Positions 18,720-29,793 of a stretch of DNA of 64,000 nt are shown one piece after another. Within the stretch, counting starts at the first letter, position 1, and each line of letters opens with the position of its first letter. Under the pieces are notes generated by a model. That model was not told the DNA's origin. It saw only the letters and a list, made by a program, of their open reading frames with translations, and did not search any database. A program made the position numbers and the translations under genes. The DNA is from Vulcanisaeta distributa JCM 11213 (GTDB lineage Archaea; Thermoproteota; Thermoprotei; Thermoproteales; Thermocladiaceae). The DNA lies in contig BBCS01000009.1 of assembly GCA_001316125.1 (NCBI GenBank), forward strand, positions 16,452 to 80,451. Reading direction: 5' to 3'.

Positions 18720-19513
18720 ATGGCGGGCATATATATTTCGGAGTCGAGCATTACCCGTGCAATAATGAGGAGCGCCTTGAAGATGCTTGATGAGTACTCA
18801 AGCGTTGATGTTGCCATTGTAGGTGCTGGCCCGTCAGGCATGACCGCGGCTTACTACCTGGCTAAGGCGGGCTTAAAGACCATTGTGCTGGAGAGGAGGT
18901 TCTCCTTCGGTGGTGGTATTGGTGGTGCCGCCAGTCATTTACCTAGTATAGTGGTTGAGTACCCAGCCTCCGATATACTGAGTAAGGACTTTGGTGTTAG
19001 GCTTCAGGACATGGGTGATGGGTTATTCGCGGTGGACCCCCCCGCCGAAATGATAGCGAAGCTTGCGGTTAGGGCAATCGATGCAGACGCTAAATTCCTC
19101 CTGGGCGTTCATGTAGATGATGTGATAATCAGGGATAACCCACCCAGGGTTGCTGGTCTCGCGGTCTACTGGTCAACGGTGCAAATGGCAGGCGTTCATA
19201 CAGATCCATTCTTTATAGAGCTAAGGCCGTGGTCGATGCGACAGGCCATGATGCCGAGGTAGCTGCCGTGACTGCAAGGAAGAACCCAGACCTTGGTTTG
19301 GCGATTCATGGCGAGAAGTCGGCACATGCCTCGGTTGCTGAGGACTTGGTTGTTAAGTATACGGGTAGGGTTATGGAGGGGGGGCTTTACGTGACTGGTA
19401 TGGCGGTTGCTGCCGTGTATGGATTACCGAGGATGGGGGGGCCTATATTTGGTTCGATGATAATGAGTGGTAAGAGGGTTGCTGAGTTAATAATTAATGA
19501 TTTGAGGCGATGA
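18720..19513 (+). CDS. thi4: Thiamine thiazole synthase (Thi4 family), probably sulfide-dependent
   Basis: Rossmann FAD/NAD-type domain: [41 protein letters not shown] and [11 protein letters not shown]. Thi4 makes the thiazole-phosphate of thiamine from NAD and glycine. In yeast the sulfur comes from a cysteine of the enzyme. Here the matching segment reads [11 protein letters not shown], with histidine where the suicidal enzymes have cysteine, as in methanogen Thi4 that uses free sulfide. One frameshift near 19220 (expected [12 protein letters not shown]; a GGC read as GC). Total about 264 residues, normal. The HTH-ThiN protein at 28030-28956 may regulate it. Confidence 0.9.
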
Positions 19514-19564
19514 TAAATACGTGGGTTGGGTTTAAAAGTTATTAAATTATCATACCTGCCTAAT

Positions 19565-20458
19565 ATGGCGTATACCCTGGTCATAAATTACGCGCTGGCA
19601 TTTTTATTGTCATTCCTAGTCTCTGGGAATAACCTATCAGCTAACGCTGGCGCTGCCGTTGGCTCCAGGTCAATTGATTATAAATATGCCGTAATAATTG
19701 CATTACTTGGTTATATACTTGGGTTGTGGCTGCAGGGTACTTACATGAGGCTAATGTGGTGAGTGGTGACGTTGCATGGTGGCCATGACTGTTACCATAG
19801 TGATATTCATTGTTGGTGAGAGCATGAGGGTTCCAATGTCATTAACAGGCTCCCTATACGCAAGCCTGGTTGGCGCTTCACTGGCGTTGGGGGGGCGCAT
19901 GATGGGGGGGAATGCGGTCTTCGTACTTGGTTACTGGTTGTCCCTGCCCATAATCGTTATGTTACTTTCATACATTCTCTATAAATCCCTGGGTGCCTTT
20001 CGAGGTTGTCGTTTAGGTATGTGGGCATTTACCGCGTATTATCCATACTCACAGTCTTCCTGCTATCCTTCTCCTTCGGTGCAAATAACCTTGGATTACT
20101 ATGGGCACTACTAAACTTTAGTTATAAGGGGCTGTTGCTAATAATCATTAGTTCAATACTTGGCGTATTACTAATTGGTTGGAGAACACTGTATAGACTC
20201 AGTACTGGCCTATTCACGTTGGGACCGTTAACCAGCTTCACCGTTCAGCTATTCTCATTCATGGCCATGGAGATCGGGACCATATACTCGGTGCCGATGC
20301 CCGTCACGGTAACCACGTCCTTCGGTCTAGTGGGTGTCGGGGCAGCGCATAGATTTAGGATAATAAACTTAAAGTACTTCAACGAGTTAATACTTGGCTT
20401 CATAGTATCGATAATTATCGGCCTCGTATTTAGCTATGTATTGATTAGGATCATTTAG
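19565..20458 (+). CDS. PiT-family phosphate permease, frameshifted
   Basis: Two repeats typical of inorganic phosphate transporters: SGNNLSANAGAAVGSRSI in the first half and FGANNLGLLWALL in the second, resembling the family's GAND...N..GT signature. About ten hydrophobic helices in about 300 residues. The frame breaks near 19765 and 20010. Two G7 runs at 19889 and 19904 lie in a loop (expected to be shorter). Start ATG 19565. The family moves phosphate, or sometimes sulfate, by cation symport. It follows thi4 by about 50 bases. Confidence 0.78.
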
Positions 20459-20464
20459 TCCACG

Positions 20465-21540
20465 TTAAGCAACACCCGTAATCTCAACGAGGTTCTCAGC
20501 AGCCTTACGCGTTAAGCCAGCCCCCCCAATATGGTGAATCTGTCAGGTCTAACATTATGCGCTATTGTTAGCGCTTCAATTATTATTTCCCTATCGAGAC
20601 CGAGTTCCTTAGCCGTGACCGGTATGTTCAAGCTCTGAAGGAATGACTTTATCCTCCTCCACCTCATGCCGTGTAGGTAAGCCATCATTATCGCGCCGAG
20701 CGCCACCTGCTCACCATGCAGTGCAGGTCTGAATCCCCTCTCTCTAGCCAGCAGGTCTATTGCGTGGCTGAACAAGTGCTCAGAACCGCTGCATGGTCTT
20801 GAGCTACCGGCAATGGCCATAGCGACTCCACAACCCAGCAATGCCTTTACTACTATCCTAACGCTCTCCTCATTATGAACCTTCAACCTGTCCCTATTCC
20901 TAAGGACTATTAATGCGCTATCCCTGGCAAGAGCTGCCGCATACTCACTGAACTCCTCACCCTTAACCCTGACGGCTAATTCCCAATCCTTAACAGCTAT
21001 TAACTTACCAACTAACTCACCGATACCGGCTAGTAAGTACCTCCTTGGTGCCTCGAGTATTATCGACGTGTCAGCAATGATGGCTATTGGAGACCTCTGA
21101 ACCTTACCAACCCCCCCATGCTTATTAAGGTCAAGTTGAAGTACGTGTGATACGTACGGGCTTGCTATGCCGTCGTGAGACGCTATCGTTGGTATTGATA
21201 CGTAGGGCACATTCATCATGTAAGCCATGGCCTTACCAAAATCGATTATCCTACCACCACCAAGAGCTATTATGTAATCAGTGACGTGGGCATACCTATT
21301 CGATAATTCAATAATTCTCTCAGGACTTATTTCATCAACCTCCTCAACATCGCAGATCCTGCACTCGATCTTCTCAATTAAGTGCTTACCGAAGTGAGGG
21401 CCAATGAGAATCAAACCCCTCAATCCATCAAGCCCTATCTTACTCAGTATTTCGGGTACCTTACTAATGGCGTTGGGTCCAAATACCACGACGCGAGGAA
21501 TCTCATACATCTCCAATGACTTACGCTGCGCTGAAGCCAT
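20465..21540 (-). CDS. egsA: sn-Glycerol-1-phosphate dehydrogenase
   Basis: This enzyme makes the sn-glycerol-1-phosphate backbone of archaeal lipids from dihydroxyacetone phosphate. It has the NAD-binding IIALGGGRIIDFGKAMAY, the conserved SIPTIASHDGIASP, the zinc ligand regions around GIGELVGK and GEQVALGAIMMAYLHG, and a histidine in HNVRPDRFTIL. About 358 residues once the C-terminus is joined (TRKAAENLVEITGVA, TAA 20465). A C7 run near 20524, probably C5 originally, causes the only break. Start ATG 21540. Confidence 0.93.
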
Positions 21541-21623
21541 TATTAATTTAGGCAGGGCGTATAGGTAAATTTAAACTATTTCTTTACCTATTTCATTATT
21601 AATTAACCAGATTATAATGGTTA

Positions 21624-22151
21624 TTACTTACTAAGAGCCTTAGTAAGGAATTCCACGGTCATCCTCTTAAGAGTTATGACGTTACCGTCGATCACAAAAT
21701 CCTCATTCACGTAATCAACACCATTACCCCCCCTTAAGATGCCTATTAAGTCCGTGGTTGGATAAACCGTAGCCCTCTTACCCCTTAATAGACCAAGCCT
21801 AGCGGCGTAAGCTGGAGTTGCAAGGGGGCAGTATTGTCTTCTTACCACCACTTACTGACTGGGTAAGTAACTTCTCGAAGGCCTCCCTATTAACCATGGC
21901 TTAACCCTACCTGGCATTTCCTTACCAGTAACGGCATAGTAGGCCCAGTAACCACCTATGAAGATCACAACATCATAACCACCAAGAACATCCTCGCTCA
22001 ACTTATCCGTTAGATCAATGTCGAAGTTAACATTCGCATTCTTACTCACTAATCCCGTACTAACCTCCATACCTAACTGCCTAAGTGCCTGCACAGCCAT
22101 TGAGTACTCCCCCTCATACGATGTATCGGCGACAATTACTAATGCCTTCAT
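21624..22151 (-). CDS. DJ-1/PfpI-like class I glutamine amidotransferase-fold protein
   Basis: About 175 residues in two or three frames. MKALVIVADTSYEGEY begins a flavodoxin-like fold; YDVVIFIGGYWAYYA precedes the nucleophile-elbow region, where the sequence is broken (about 21850-21900). The piece after it has PLATPAYAARLGLLRGKRATVYP and a late VDYVNEDFVIDGNVIT, the order found in PfpI/DJ-1 proteins. The expected catalytic cysteine falls in the damaged stretch (KKTIL..PLAT), so activity cannot be judged. Roles in the family range from protease to chaperone and deglycase. Confidence 0.75.
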
Positions 22152-22210
22152 ACGCCTTCGAAGGCTCCGTGTTAAATTTTAAGCATTTCGCATCTCAATA
22201 ACGAAACCAC

Positions 22211-22810
22211 CTACTGCTTCGCACCTCTACTCCTCATTATTAAATCAACAATGAACTTCGCTGCAATCTCAGCATGCTCAAAGGGCCTTGATTGAGGCCT
22301 CCTCCTGAAGTCCAGGATGTACACCGAGCACTCACCTGCATTTGCAGCGGCAAATGCGTAATACCTATTGGCTAATTGATGCATTTCTATGTCCTCAGGC
22401 GACTCCTGCTCCCTATCCCTGAGACCCACATCCTTAGCCCTCCTCTCAAGTATGTCCTTTGGGTCAAACTCCATGAGCACTATAGCGTCGGGTCTAAGCT
22501 TCGTTATTATCCTGTCGGGAAGGCCTGGGTAGAAACCACCTTGAACCCTAATACTTGCGTGGGTATCTATGATAACGTCGCCGGGCAGTTTCGCGATCTC
22601 CTCAGCCGCGAGTTCCTGAACCTTCCTATACTCCTCAACCGGCAGTTTCTTCCTCATATCATCCCTATTGGTAATTCCATACTGTCTCTTGGCTATCTCA
22701 AGCATGTAATCGCCGTAGTTAACAATGGTCACGTCGGGTAACATCTCCTTAACGAACTTCAAAGTCGTTGACTTACCACTACCTGGTACAGCGACAAGTA
22801 CAATCTTCAC
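22211..22810 (-). CDS. adkA: Archaeal-type adenylate kinase
   Basis: Intact 199-residue protein: P-loop VAVPGSGKSTT at the N-terminus, IVNYGDYMLEIAKRQYG, DVIIDTHASIRVQGGFYPGLP and the C-terminal basic helix. This is the trimeric archaeal AdkA family that catalyses AMP + ATP to 2 ADP. It differs from bacterial adenylate kinases by lacking the LID domain. The length matches archaeal relatives (about 190-200). The gene is divergent from the glycosyltransferase at 22914, with a 103-base AT-rich promoter spacer. Confidence 0.93.
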   Translation of the reverse strand: MKIVLVAVPGSGKSTTLKFVKEMLPDVTIVNYGDYMLEIAKRQYGITNRDDMRKKLPVEEYRKVQELAAEEIAKLPGDVIIDTHASIRVQGGFYPGLPDRIITKLRPDAIVLMEFDPKDILERRAKDVGLRDREQESPEDIEMHQLANRYYAFAAANAGECSVYILDFRRRPQSRPFEHAEIAAKFIVDLIMRSRGAKQ

Positions 22811-22913
22811 GCGATAAGGCGCTTCGCATTAATTTTAAATTTTATTACACGGTCTCCCTACCGCTTATTCATCGTAGAATCTTACTTTTAAATAAGTATG
22901 GGAATTTATATTC

Positions 22914-24134
22914 GTGGTAATCCGCGTTCTCCACCTGTCCTGGGAATACCCACCCCCCCACATGGTCGGTGGGTTAGGAAGGCATGTTTATCACATTACG
23001 AGACATTTAGTCAAGGATGGTGTTGATACGACGGTGATGAGCATAGCGCTACCTGGCTCACCACCCTCTGAGGAGGTCGAGGGGGGGGTTCATGTTAGGA
23101 GGGTTGACCCATTCAGGTTTAGGTCAACGGGTTTCATCACATGGGTCCTAAACTTCAACGAGGAGATGATTGAGGAGGCCCTCAGGCTTTATGATGAGTG
23201 GGATTTTGACCTGATTCACGTCCATGATTGGTTAACGGGACCCGCAGGTATCGCACTTAAGCACCTGCTTCACAAACCCTTGGTCGCCACTATACACGCC
23301 ACCGAGGCTGGTAGGCGCGGTGGTATTCACAATGAGGAGCAATTCATAATACACTCGTGGGAGTGGAGGATAACTTACGAAGCGTGGAAGGTCATTGTTT
23401 GCAGTAATTACATGATGAATGAAGTCTCGGCAGTGCACGGAGTCCCAAAGGATAAACTAATAATGATTCCCAATGGAATTGACATATCCTACATAGACTC
23501 CGTAAGCGTGAAGCCCGGCTTCAGGGACCTATATGCAATGCCCAGTGAGAAGATTATAGTCTTCGTTGGTAGGCTCGTTCATGAGAAGGGGGGGCCCGAC
23601 CTAGTACTGGCGGCATTCAGGGAATTACTGAAGTGGGATTGGAATCTGAAACTCCTGGTTGTCGGTGATGGGCCAATGAGGGAGTACCTAATGGGTCTTG
23701 CCCACGACTGGGGGGGCATTTGGAATAAGGTATACTTTACGGGTAGGGTTGATGATGAAACACTATACTCAATACTTAAGGTCTCAGACCTGGCAATATT
23801 ACCCAGTAGGTATGAGCCCTTTGGAATAACAATACTCGAGGCCATGGCCGCAGGCCTCGCTGTAATCACGACTAGGGTTGGCGGGCCTGATGAGATTGTG
23901 CGTGATTGGTATAATGGGGGGGTTAAGGTATCTCCTAATAACGTTGATGAGATAATAAACGTGGCCAAGATACTACTCAGCAATGATGAGTTGAGGAGGG
24001 GGGGCATAGCAAGGAATGCTAGGGACTCCGTGCTCAGGTGGTATACCTGGGGTAGAATTGCCCGTTGGACGAAGAAGGTTTACCAGGACGTGCTTGAGGA
24101 GTATGAAAATGCGAGGTGGGTATCGATGTGGTGA
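22914..24134 (+). CDS. GT4-family glycosyltransferase (glycogen-synthase-like)
   Basis: Intact 406-residue retaining glycosyltransferase of GT-B fold: LSWEYPPPHMVGGLGRHVYH at the N-terminus (donor-site KTGGL-like GGLGRH), DLIHVHDW, the second-domain VFVGRLVHEKGGPDL, and the nucleotide-sugar site PSRYEPFGITILEAMAAG with E-x7-E. Such archaeal enzymes use NDP-glucose for glycogen or for glycoprotein and lipid glycans. The substrate is unproven. GTG 22914 is 20-30 bases after TATA-like cttttaaataa (22884-22894). Four G7 runs probably each add a glycine. Confidence 0.85.
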   Translation: MVIRVLHLSWEYPPPHMVGGLGRHVYHITRHLVKDGVDTTVMSIALPGSPPSEEVEGGVHVRRVDPFRFRSTGFITWVLNFNEEMIEEALRLYDEWDFDLIHVHDWLTGPAGIALKHLLHKPLVATIHATEAGRRGGIHNEEQFIIHSWEWRITYEAWKVIVCSNYMMNEVSAVHGVPKDKLIMIPNGIDISYIDSVSVKPGFRDLYAMPSEKIIVFVGRLVHEKGGPDLVLAAFRELLKWDWNLKLLVVGDGPMREYLMGLAHDWGGIWNKVYFTGRVDDETLYSILKVSDLAILPSRYEPFGITILEAMAAGLAVITTRVGGPDEIVRDWYNGGVKVSPNNVDEIINVAKILLSNDELRRGGIARNARDSVLRWYTWGRIARWTKKVYQDVLEEYENARWVSMW

Positions 24135-24251
24135 TGATTATCAGGAAGGGAGACCTTACATCACCTCTCAGCCCTGGCCACATCAATCATCGTAAGTAAT
24201 GATTCATCGAGCCTTATAAGTGTTTATGGTTCATGACCTATGAAGGAAAAA

Positions 24252-24260
24252 TCTTATAAG
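24252..24260 (+). promoter_or_regulatory. TATA box of the S27ae gene
   Basis: tcttataag ends 24 bases before ATG 24284. This supports a leaderless transcript starting at that ATG, not at ATG 24276. Confidence 0.5.
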
Positions 24261-24283
24261 GGATGTGTTAGGACCATGCCTGA

Positions 24284-24468
24284 ATGCCCAAGGAAGTGAA
24301 AGCACGGCACATACGTGTATGAGGTTGATTATGAAAAGGGTACAATAAAGTTTCTAAGGAGGATCTGCCCAAGATGTGGTCGGTAATGGCATATCACAAA
24401 GTCCCTGTGCTAGATGGGCTTGTGGCAAGTGCGGCTATACGATATTTGAGCAGGTTAGGGCCCGATAA
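24284..24468 (+). CDS. rps27ae: Ribosomal protein S27ae (frameshifted, short)
   Basis: Reading across three one-base losses gives about 62 residues: MPKEVKARHIRV, then YEVDYEKGTIKFLRR, the zinc pairs ICPRCG and WACGKCG, GYTIFEQVRAR and TAA at 24466-24468. The C-x2-C ... C-x2-C ribbon, the MAYHK and GYTIF segments and the length are typical of archaeal S27ae, a small-subunit ribosomal zinc protein. Breaks are near 24320, 24383 and 24408. No other gene is present between 24134 and 24502. Confidence 0.88.
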
Positions 24469-24525
24469 GCGTTGAACAAGTTATATTCATATTATTTATA
24501 AGTGAGGGAAAGGATTGCATCAATT

Positions 24526-25607
24526 ATGAGGATTAGGGAGGTTAGGGTTGGGGGGGTTTTTAGGGCTGGTCTTGAGATTCCGGATTTTGGTTCTGCGAAT
24601 GATATGGTTGTTGTTAAGGTTGTTGGTGAGGATGGTAGTGAGGGTATTGGTTATGTGACTGATTACCACCACATTAAGGAGGGTGTGTACTTCTCAGACC
24701 TACTTGCTGAGTTCATTAGGAGGGTTATTGCCAGGTTTGTTGTTGGTAGGGATACCACGGAGTACGAGGCGATTTGGGATGAGTTATTCCAAAGACTCAC
24801 GAGGTGGGGGGGTAGGAGGGGGGGTTTTGTGATTCACGCAATTAGTGGTGTTGATATCGCCATTTGGGACCTACTGGCTAAGGAGCTAATAAGCCCCTTT
24901 GGAGATTACTCGGTGGTTATAGGAGTGAGGTCCCGACATACGCAAACACAGCCCATCAACTACCACCTAGGGAGCTTGCGGCCAAGGCCCTTGAGTATGT
25001 TAAACAAGGCTTTGACGCCGTTAAGATTAGGGGGGGCTCCTTAACGGCGGTTAGTCCTGAGGAGGCCACCGAGCGTATTAAAGCCGTTAGGGAGGCCGTA
25101 GGGCCCGATGTTAAGTTGATGGTTGACCTAAACGGCACCTACGACCTAAACCTGGCAACTAGGATGTGTAGGAAGTGGGAGAGGTATGAATTATTCTGGA
25201 TTGAGGAGCCCGTGCACCCAGACAACCTGGAGGGTTACAGGAGGTTGAGGAGGGTTTGTGGAATACCCATTGCCGCCGGTGAGCAGCATCACACGGTCTA
25301 CGACTTTAAATTACTCCTTGAGAGTGAGGCTGTGGATTTTGTCCAGCCTGATGTTGGTCATGTTGGTGGTATTACGGAGTGGCTTAGAGTTTGGGCGTTG
25401 GCTAGGGCCTATGGGATACCAGTCTCACCACACCTAATGCCGATAGTCAGTGCACACCTGGTTGCCGCAAAGCCAGGCACCCTATGGATTGAGTACACGG
25501 CACCAGACAACCCACTGAGGAGTGCAATATTCGATGTATTCGATGAGCCAAAGTCAATAATGTATGCCAAGAATGGTAAGGTCTACGTACCAGAAACACC
25601 GGCATAG
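24526..25607 (+). CDS. Enolase-superfamily (mandelate racemase-like) enzyme
   Basis: About 360 residues. The N-terminal capping domain (MRIREVRV...) is followed by a barrel with KIRGG (catalytic lysine region), the metal ligands Asp in VDLNG, Glu in WIEEP and Glu in AAGEQHH, and a C-terminal histidine in VSPHLMP. These are the residues of the mandelate racemase subgroup, which abstracts a proton alpha to a carboxylate (sugar acid dehydratases, racemases). The frame breaks near 24895 and 25030. The substrate is not deducible. A start at ATG 24526 gives the family's normal beginning; GTG 24502 would add eight residues. It is followed by a UbiD-like decarboxylase after a short spacer. Confidence 0.82.
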
Positions 25608-25682
25608 GCATAAAACTAAAACCACAACACCAACTCTAACAACACGGAAAAACTATTTTACTTCAAAATTAACGCAGAATTG

Positions 25683-27029
25683 ATGGATCTAAGGAAATTC
25701 CTAATGGACCTGAGGAATGAGGGCATTTTGAAGTTCGTTGATGAGGAATTGAGTATTAACTATGAAATACCGTACGTAATCACGCGGTTCGATAAAGGAC
25801 CAGCCCTGGAGTTCACAAATGTGCGTGAGTTTAAGGAGGTCCACGTGGTTGGTAATGTCGTTAACACCAGGGATAAGGTATACAGGGCACTCAATGTAAG
25901 GAGTGATATTGAGTTTTACAGGAAGCTTCTTTGGGCTGAGGATGTCACACCATCCTATAAGCCTTCAGAAACGAATAATGCCGTTTACGAACCACTACCT
26001 AACGTTGACCTAACAAGAATGCCCATACCCAGGTACTTCGAACTTGAGCCGGGACCCTGCTTAACGAGTGCCGTTGTGGTTGGGATGGATGTTAGGGATG
26101 GCATATTAAACGCAAGTATCCATAGGCTAACCCCAATAGGCCCTGATAAATTCGTCATTAGACTTGTGCCCAGGCATTTATATAGGATTTACGTGAGAAA
26201 TAGGGAAATTGGTAAGGACACGCCCATATCCATTTCATGGGGCCTACACCCAGCCATCCTGGTTGCCGCAGCCTCATCACCACCCTTCGGCGTCTTCGAG
26301 TTAAACATGGCCAATGCCCTGCTTGACGGGTCACTTAAGGTTAAGGTCCTGGACAATGGAGTACCTGCGCCCGCGTATGCGGAGGTCGTGATGGAGGGCT
26401 ACATATCGGCTAGGGAGACGGCTAGGGAGGGGGCCGTGCATGGACGTATTGGGTACGTATGACGAGGTTAGGGAGCAACCCATCGTTAGAATCACGAGGG
26501 TTTATATCAGGAGAGATAACCCATTAATCGCCCAAGCGCTCGTGGCCGGTTATTCTGAGCATAAACTACTGATGGGTATTGAGAAGGAGGCTAAGATTTG
26601 GCAGTTTGTTAGTAACGTAGTCCCTGAGGTTAAGGCAGTGAGGCTCACTGACGGTGGTTGCGGATGGCTACACGCGGTTGTTGCCATTAGGAAGCAGAGT
26701 GATGGTGACCCCAAGAACGCAATCATGGCAGCCTTCGCGGCGCATCCAAGCCTTAAACACGTGGTTATCGTGGATGATGATATAAACATCGATGACCCAA
26801 GTGAGGTTGAGTGGGCGATAGCGACTAGGTTTAGCTGATGAGGATTTAGTACTCATTAAGTATGCCAGGGGTTCGACGTTAGATCCCGTGGCCATCGACC
26901 CTGTGCAGGGCATAACCACTAAGGTTGGTATTGATGCAACGAGACCCCCTTAATTCTGACGCGAGTAGGTTTAGGAAGGGGGGGGTTATTCCTGCCTCTA
27001 TCGATCTTAGTAAAATTAAGTTTAGGTGA
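25683..27029 (+). CDS. ubiD: UbiD-family (prenylated-FMN-dependent) decarboxylase
   Basis: About 445 residues in three pieces. [14 protein letters not shown] at the N-terminus, [28 protein letters not shown] (the prFMN-binding region), [24 protein letters not shown], and [16 protein letters not shown] (the family's acidic metal-binding end). UbiD relatives decarboxylate aromatic or unsaturated acids reversibly. No UbiX (prFMN synthase) is visible in the window. Breaks near 26440, 26838 and 26945 (C4 read as C5). Start ATG 25683. Confidence 0.88.
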
Positions 27030-27120
27030 GTATACGTTTACTTCACGTATACATTTCTCCCATATTTTAGTGATTATTACCTGGGCTAATTAATAAAAGG
27101 AGGTTTTGAGGTGGCGTGCT

Positions 27121-28033
27121 GTGGATATTGGCATCATTAGGCCGTATGAGGTTGAGTATAACCCTGAGGATGTGGTTGATCTAGAGGATGCCATTAGGTC
27201 CTTAGGTCATAGGGTTAGGAGGATTTACATAGACATGGTTGGTGTCAGGTTTGGTAGGGGTCGCATTGATTATTATCAATTAATTGGTAGGTCTAATTAT
27301 GAGGAGTTAAACGTATCAGGTGCAATACTTAGGCATATAGGGGGGGTGATAAGGGACTTTGAGCAGTTTGTGCATAGGTTATGGGTTGTCAGGGCTTTCG
27401 AGCTTAATGGCATTTACGTAATGAACCCAGTCCTGAATTGGATGATGGCCAGTGATAAGTTCATATCGCTAATGCTATTGGCTAAGCATGGGTTGCCGGT
27501 CCCAGATACCGTGGTTAGTGAGAACATGTTCGTTGCCTATAACACGGTTAAGGAGTTCGGTAAATCAGTGATTAAGCAGATCAGGGGGGGCGCCATGGGC
27601 TTTGGAGTCTTTCAAGTCGATGATGCTGATGTTGCCATGCACATATTCAGCTACTTAACAAACCTGAATAAGCCGATGTATGTGCAGAGGTTCCTTGATA
27701 AGGTTGGCAATGGCGATTATAGGGTTGTGGTTGTTGGTAATGAGGTAATAGGCGCCGAGTTTAGGAGGGGCGTTACGTGGAAGAGTAATGTGGCTCAGGG
27801 CGCTAGGCCCGAGCCTGTTAAGGTCACGAATGAATTAAGCGAGCTCGCATTAAAGGCCATTGAGGTCCTTGGGCTTGATTATGGGGGGTGTTGACATCGC
27901 CGAGACCAGGGATGGGTACTTCATACTTGAGGTTAATCCAACAATGTCCTGGCAGGGGGGGTTCAAGAGGGCCACGGGTATTAACCCCGCCAAGTACATC
28001 GTGAATTACCTAATTAGTAAGGTGAAGGCTTAG
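27121..28033 (+). CDS. RimK/LysX-like ATP-grasp ligase
   Basis: An ATP-grasp protein of about 300 residues. The N-terminal VDIGIIRP Rossmann-like domain, the central [13 protein letters not shown] loop, YVQRFLD with GDYRVVVVG and the metal-binding [10 protein letters not shown] at the C-terminus match the RimK/LysX/MptN group, which joins an amino acid to a carboxylate. Which of lysine biosynthesis, cofactor glutamylation or peptide tagging it serves cannot be told. No LysW carrier is visible nearby. One frameshift at the G6 run near 27882. GTG 27121 has a Shine-Dalgarno-like GAGGTGG at 27108-27114. Confidence 0.8.
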
Positions 28034-28956
28034 GTTATCCTTGAGGCTATCCTCACAATCTTCAATGCCACATCCATTGCGTCAAGACCAAACACGTAGG
28101 TGACGGGCTCCAGGGCATAACCACCCAGGTCAATCACAACCTCAAGCGTTGGGTCTTTAATTAGTGAATTAGCCACAGCACTAATGACCTCATCCTCATT
28201 GGGACTTTCATGAGGACCCACCTTCACGTAATGAATTCCCAACCCCCTAAGCGCATTCTCCACCTTCTCATCGTACTTAATGCTCGCCACGGACCTATAC
28301 CTCGGGTTCACGTTCATGCACTTAATAATTAACCTGCCCAGGTGCTTACTCCCACCATAGGTTGGTCTTGAGCCTACGATGACCCTCCCGTCATGGGCGT
28401 CAATCCTGCCAGGAACGCCAACAACGTCATCCTCCGTTACCGCGCCGGGCTTTGCCTCAACAATGTTCATTAATACCCTCGGTATTACAACCTGAATTTC
28501 GGGATGAGTCTCAAGGATCGATAATGCCCTCTCCACATTCTTAATTATTGAATCTGAAATGCCCGTAATCAGCACTGAGCATACGTTACAATTCGTGGGT
28601 AATGATGGGACGAGCCTTCTATGGGCATCGCATAGCCTTAAGGAGCCCAGCTCCATTATTACGGCATTGGTTAAGTATTCGAGGGCCTCATACTCCCTAC
28701 TACTTAACACCAGCTCTACAACGTTTTTGACAACCTCGAGCACCCAATCCCTGTTTATACCCAGTGACTCGGCCTTACTGAGTAATTCATCGTAATCCCT
28801 ACTCACGTACCTATTAACCGCCGGCTGTGTTACACCGAGTATCTTAGCCACCCTGAGTTGGCTATACCCACTCTCGAGTAATCTCTTGGCAATTAAGCTC
28901 CTTATTATTGGTAGTACATTCTCAGCTGCAAATTCAAGTCCTGTGCTTATGCTCAC
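28030..28956 (-). CDS. thiR: HTH-ThiN thiamine regulator (ThiR-like)
   Basis: Intact 308 residues. The N-terminal helix-turn-helix reads [22 protein letters not shown]. The C-terminal ThiN domain contains [17 protein letters not shown] and [15 protein letters not shown]. ThiN alone or fused to ThiD acts as thiamine-phosphate synthase; fused to an HTH it is known from archaea as the transcriptional regulator ThiR that senses thiamine phosphates. The architecture here fits ThiR. The target would plausibly include thi4 at 18720 (inference). It is tail-to-tail with the ATP-grasp gene, overlapping by a few bases. Confidence 0.83.
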   Translation of the reverse strand: MSISTGLEFAAENVLPIIRSLIAKRLLESGYSQLRVAKILGVTQPAVNRYVSRDYDELLSKAESLGINRDWVLEVVKNVVELVLSSREYEALEYLTNAVIMELGSLRLCDAHRRLVPSLPTNCNVCSVLITGISDSIIKNVERALSILETHPEIQVVIPRVLMNIVEAKPGAVTEDDVVGVPGRIDAHDGRVIVGSRPTYGGSKHLGRLIIKCMNVNPRYRSVASIKYDEKVENALRGLGIHYVKVGPHESPNEDEVISAVANSLIKDPTLEVVIDLGGYALEPVTYVFGLDAMDVALKIVRIASRIT

Positions 28957-29004
28957 GACTTAATAAGGCGCATTGTCACTATTAATCCTTACTTTTACAC
29001 TCTC

Positions 29005-29735
29005 CTAGGCACTCCTCATTTCATTAAGCATCTTAACAACTACGTCTATTGGGTCATTATTTGTTGAGTACTTGCTAATGACATTACCACCCCCCCTGGT
29101 CAATAGGATTAGGTACTTACTACCCATTACTGCTTGCCCATCATTCATGTACGTCCTGACCAGCAGGTACTTATCACCACTTATTAAGGCTATTTCCAGG
29201 GGGGGCATCGACGGTATTCTGCACATGCAGGATGTGTTTACCCGACCAATGCTAGCGTAATTACGCAGTATCCCAAGTATGGTTAGTACAGTCCTTACAC
29301 TCCCTGAACCCGCATATCCAGCGTTTATGAATAACGTATCACCAACCCTATAAGGACATATTAATGGGTAATAATCGGAATAACCGGAATTTGGATCCCC
29401 CCCAATTAGTATGAAGGCATTCCTTATCGTGACCCAATCATTGTACTTCCTAAGGTCAACACCACCCCCCCTACTGGGTATCCTAACAAGCGAATCCTCA
29501 CTTAATGTGTATGAGCCGTACCTACTACCCATGTCCATGGCCTTAATCACGTATTGCCCAAAGGATGCAATGGCCACGTGACCCGTCACCTGCTATCCAC
29601 CTTAAGTTCATTAACTAACTCAATACCGTTAATGTTGCCTAGAGTCGTGGTGGTCCCATCAATGCTCCACACGGCTAATTCCTCACCCACTCTACCAATC
29701 ACTAGTACGGTGGGTACCTTGTAGGAGGTAATCAT
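29005..29735 (-). CDS. Hypothetical beta-rich protein, frameshifted
   Basis: About 243 residues. The piece from ATG 29735 (MITSYKVPTVLVIGRVGEELAVW) joins the longer downstream piece (HVAIASFGQYVIKAMDM...) near 29585, where one base is missing or extra. The alternating hydrophobic strands and repeated GDxYLLVRTY-like hairpins suggest a beta-propeller or roadblock-like domain, but I recognise no family. It ends in a short helix (VVKMLNEMRSA). A TATA-like tttaaaaa lies just upstream. Confidence 0.5.
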
Positions 29736-29793
29736 TGATTGTTCTTTTTAAATTAATTATTTAAGATTTATATTGGTACGCAACACTTCACGC

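Noticed and set aside
24128..24180. C/D box small RNA (GTGATGA box near 24128)
   Set aside because: Only one C-box-like sequence and no matching D box or second pair; too weak to support.
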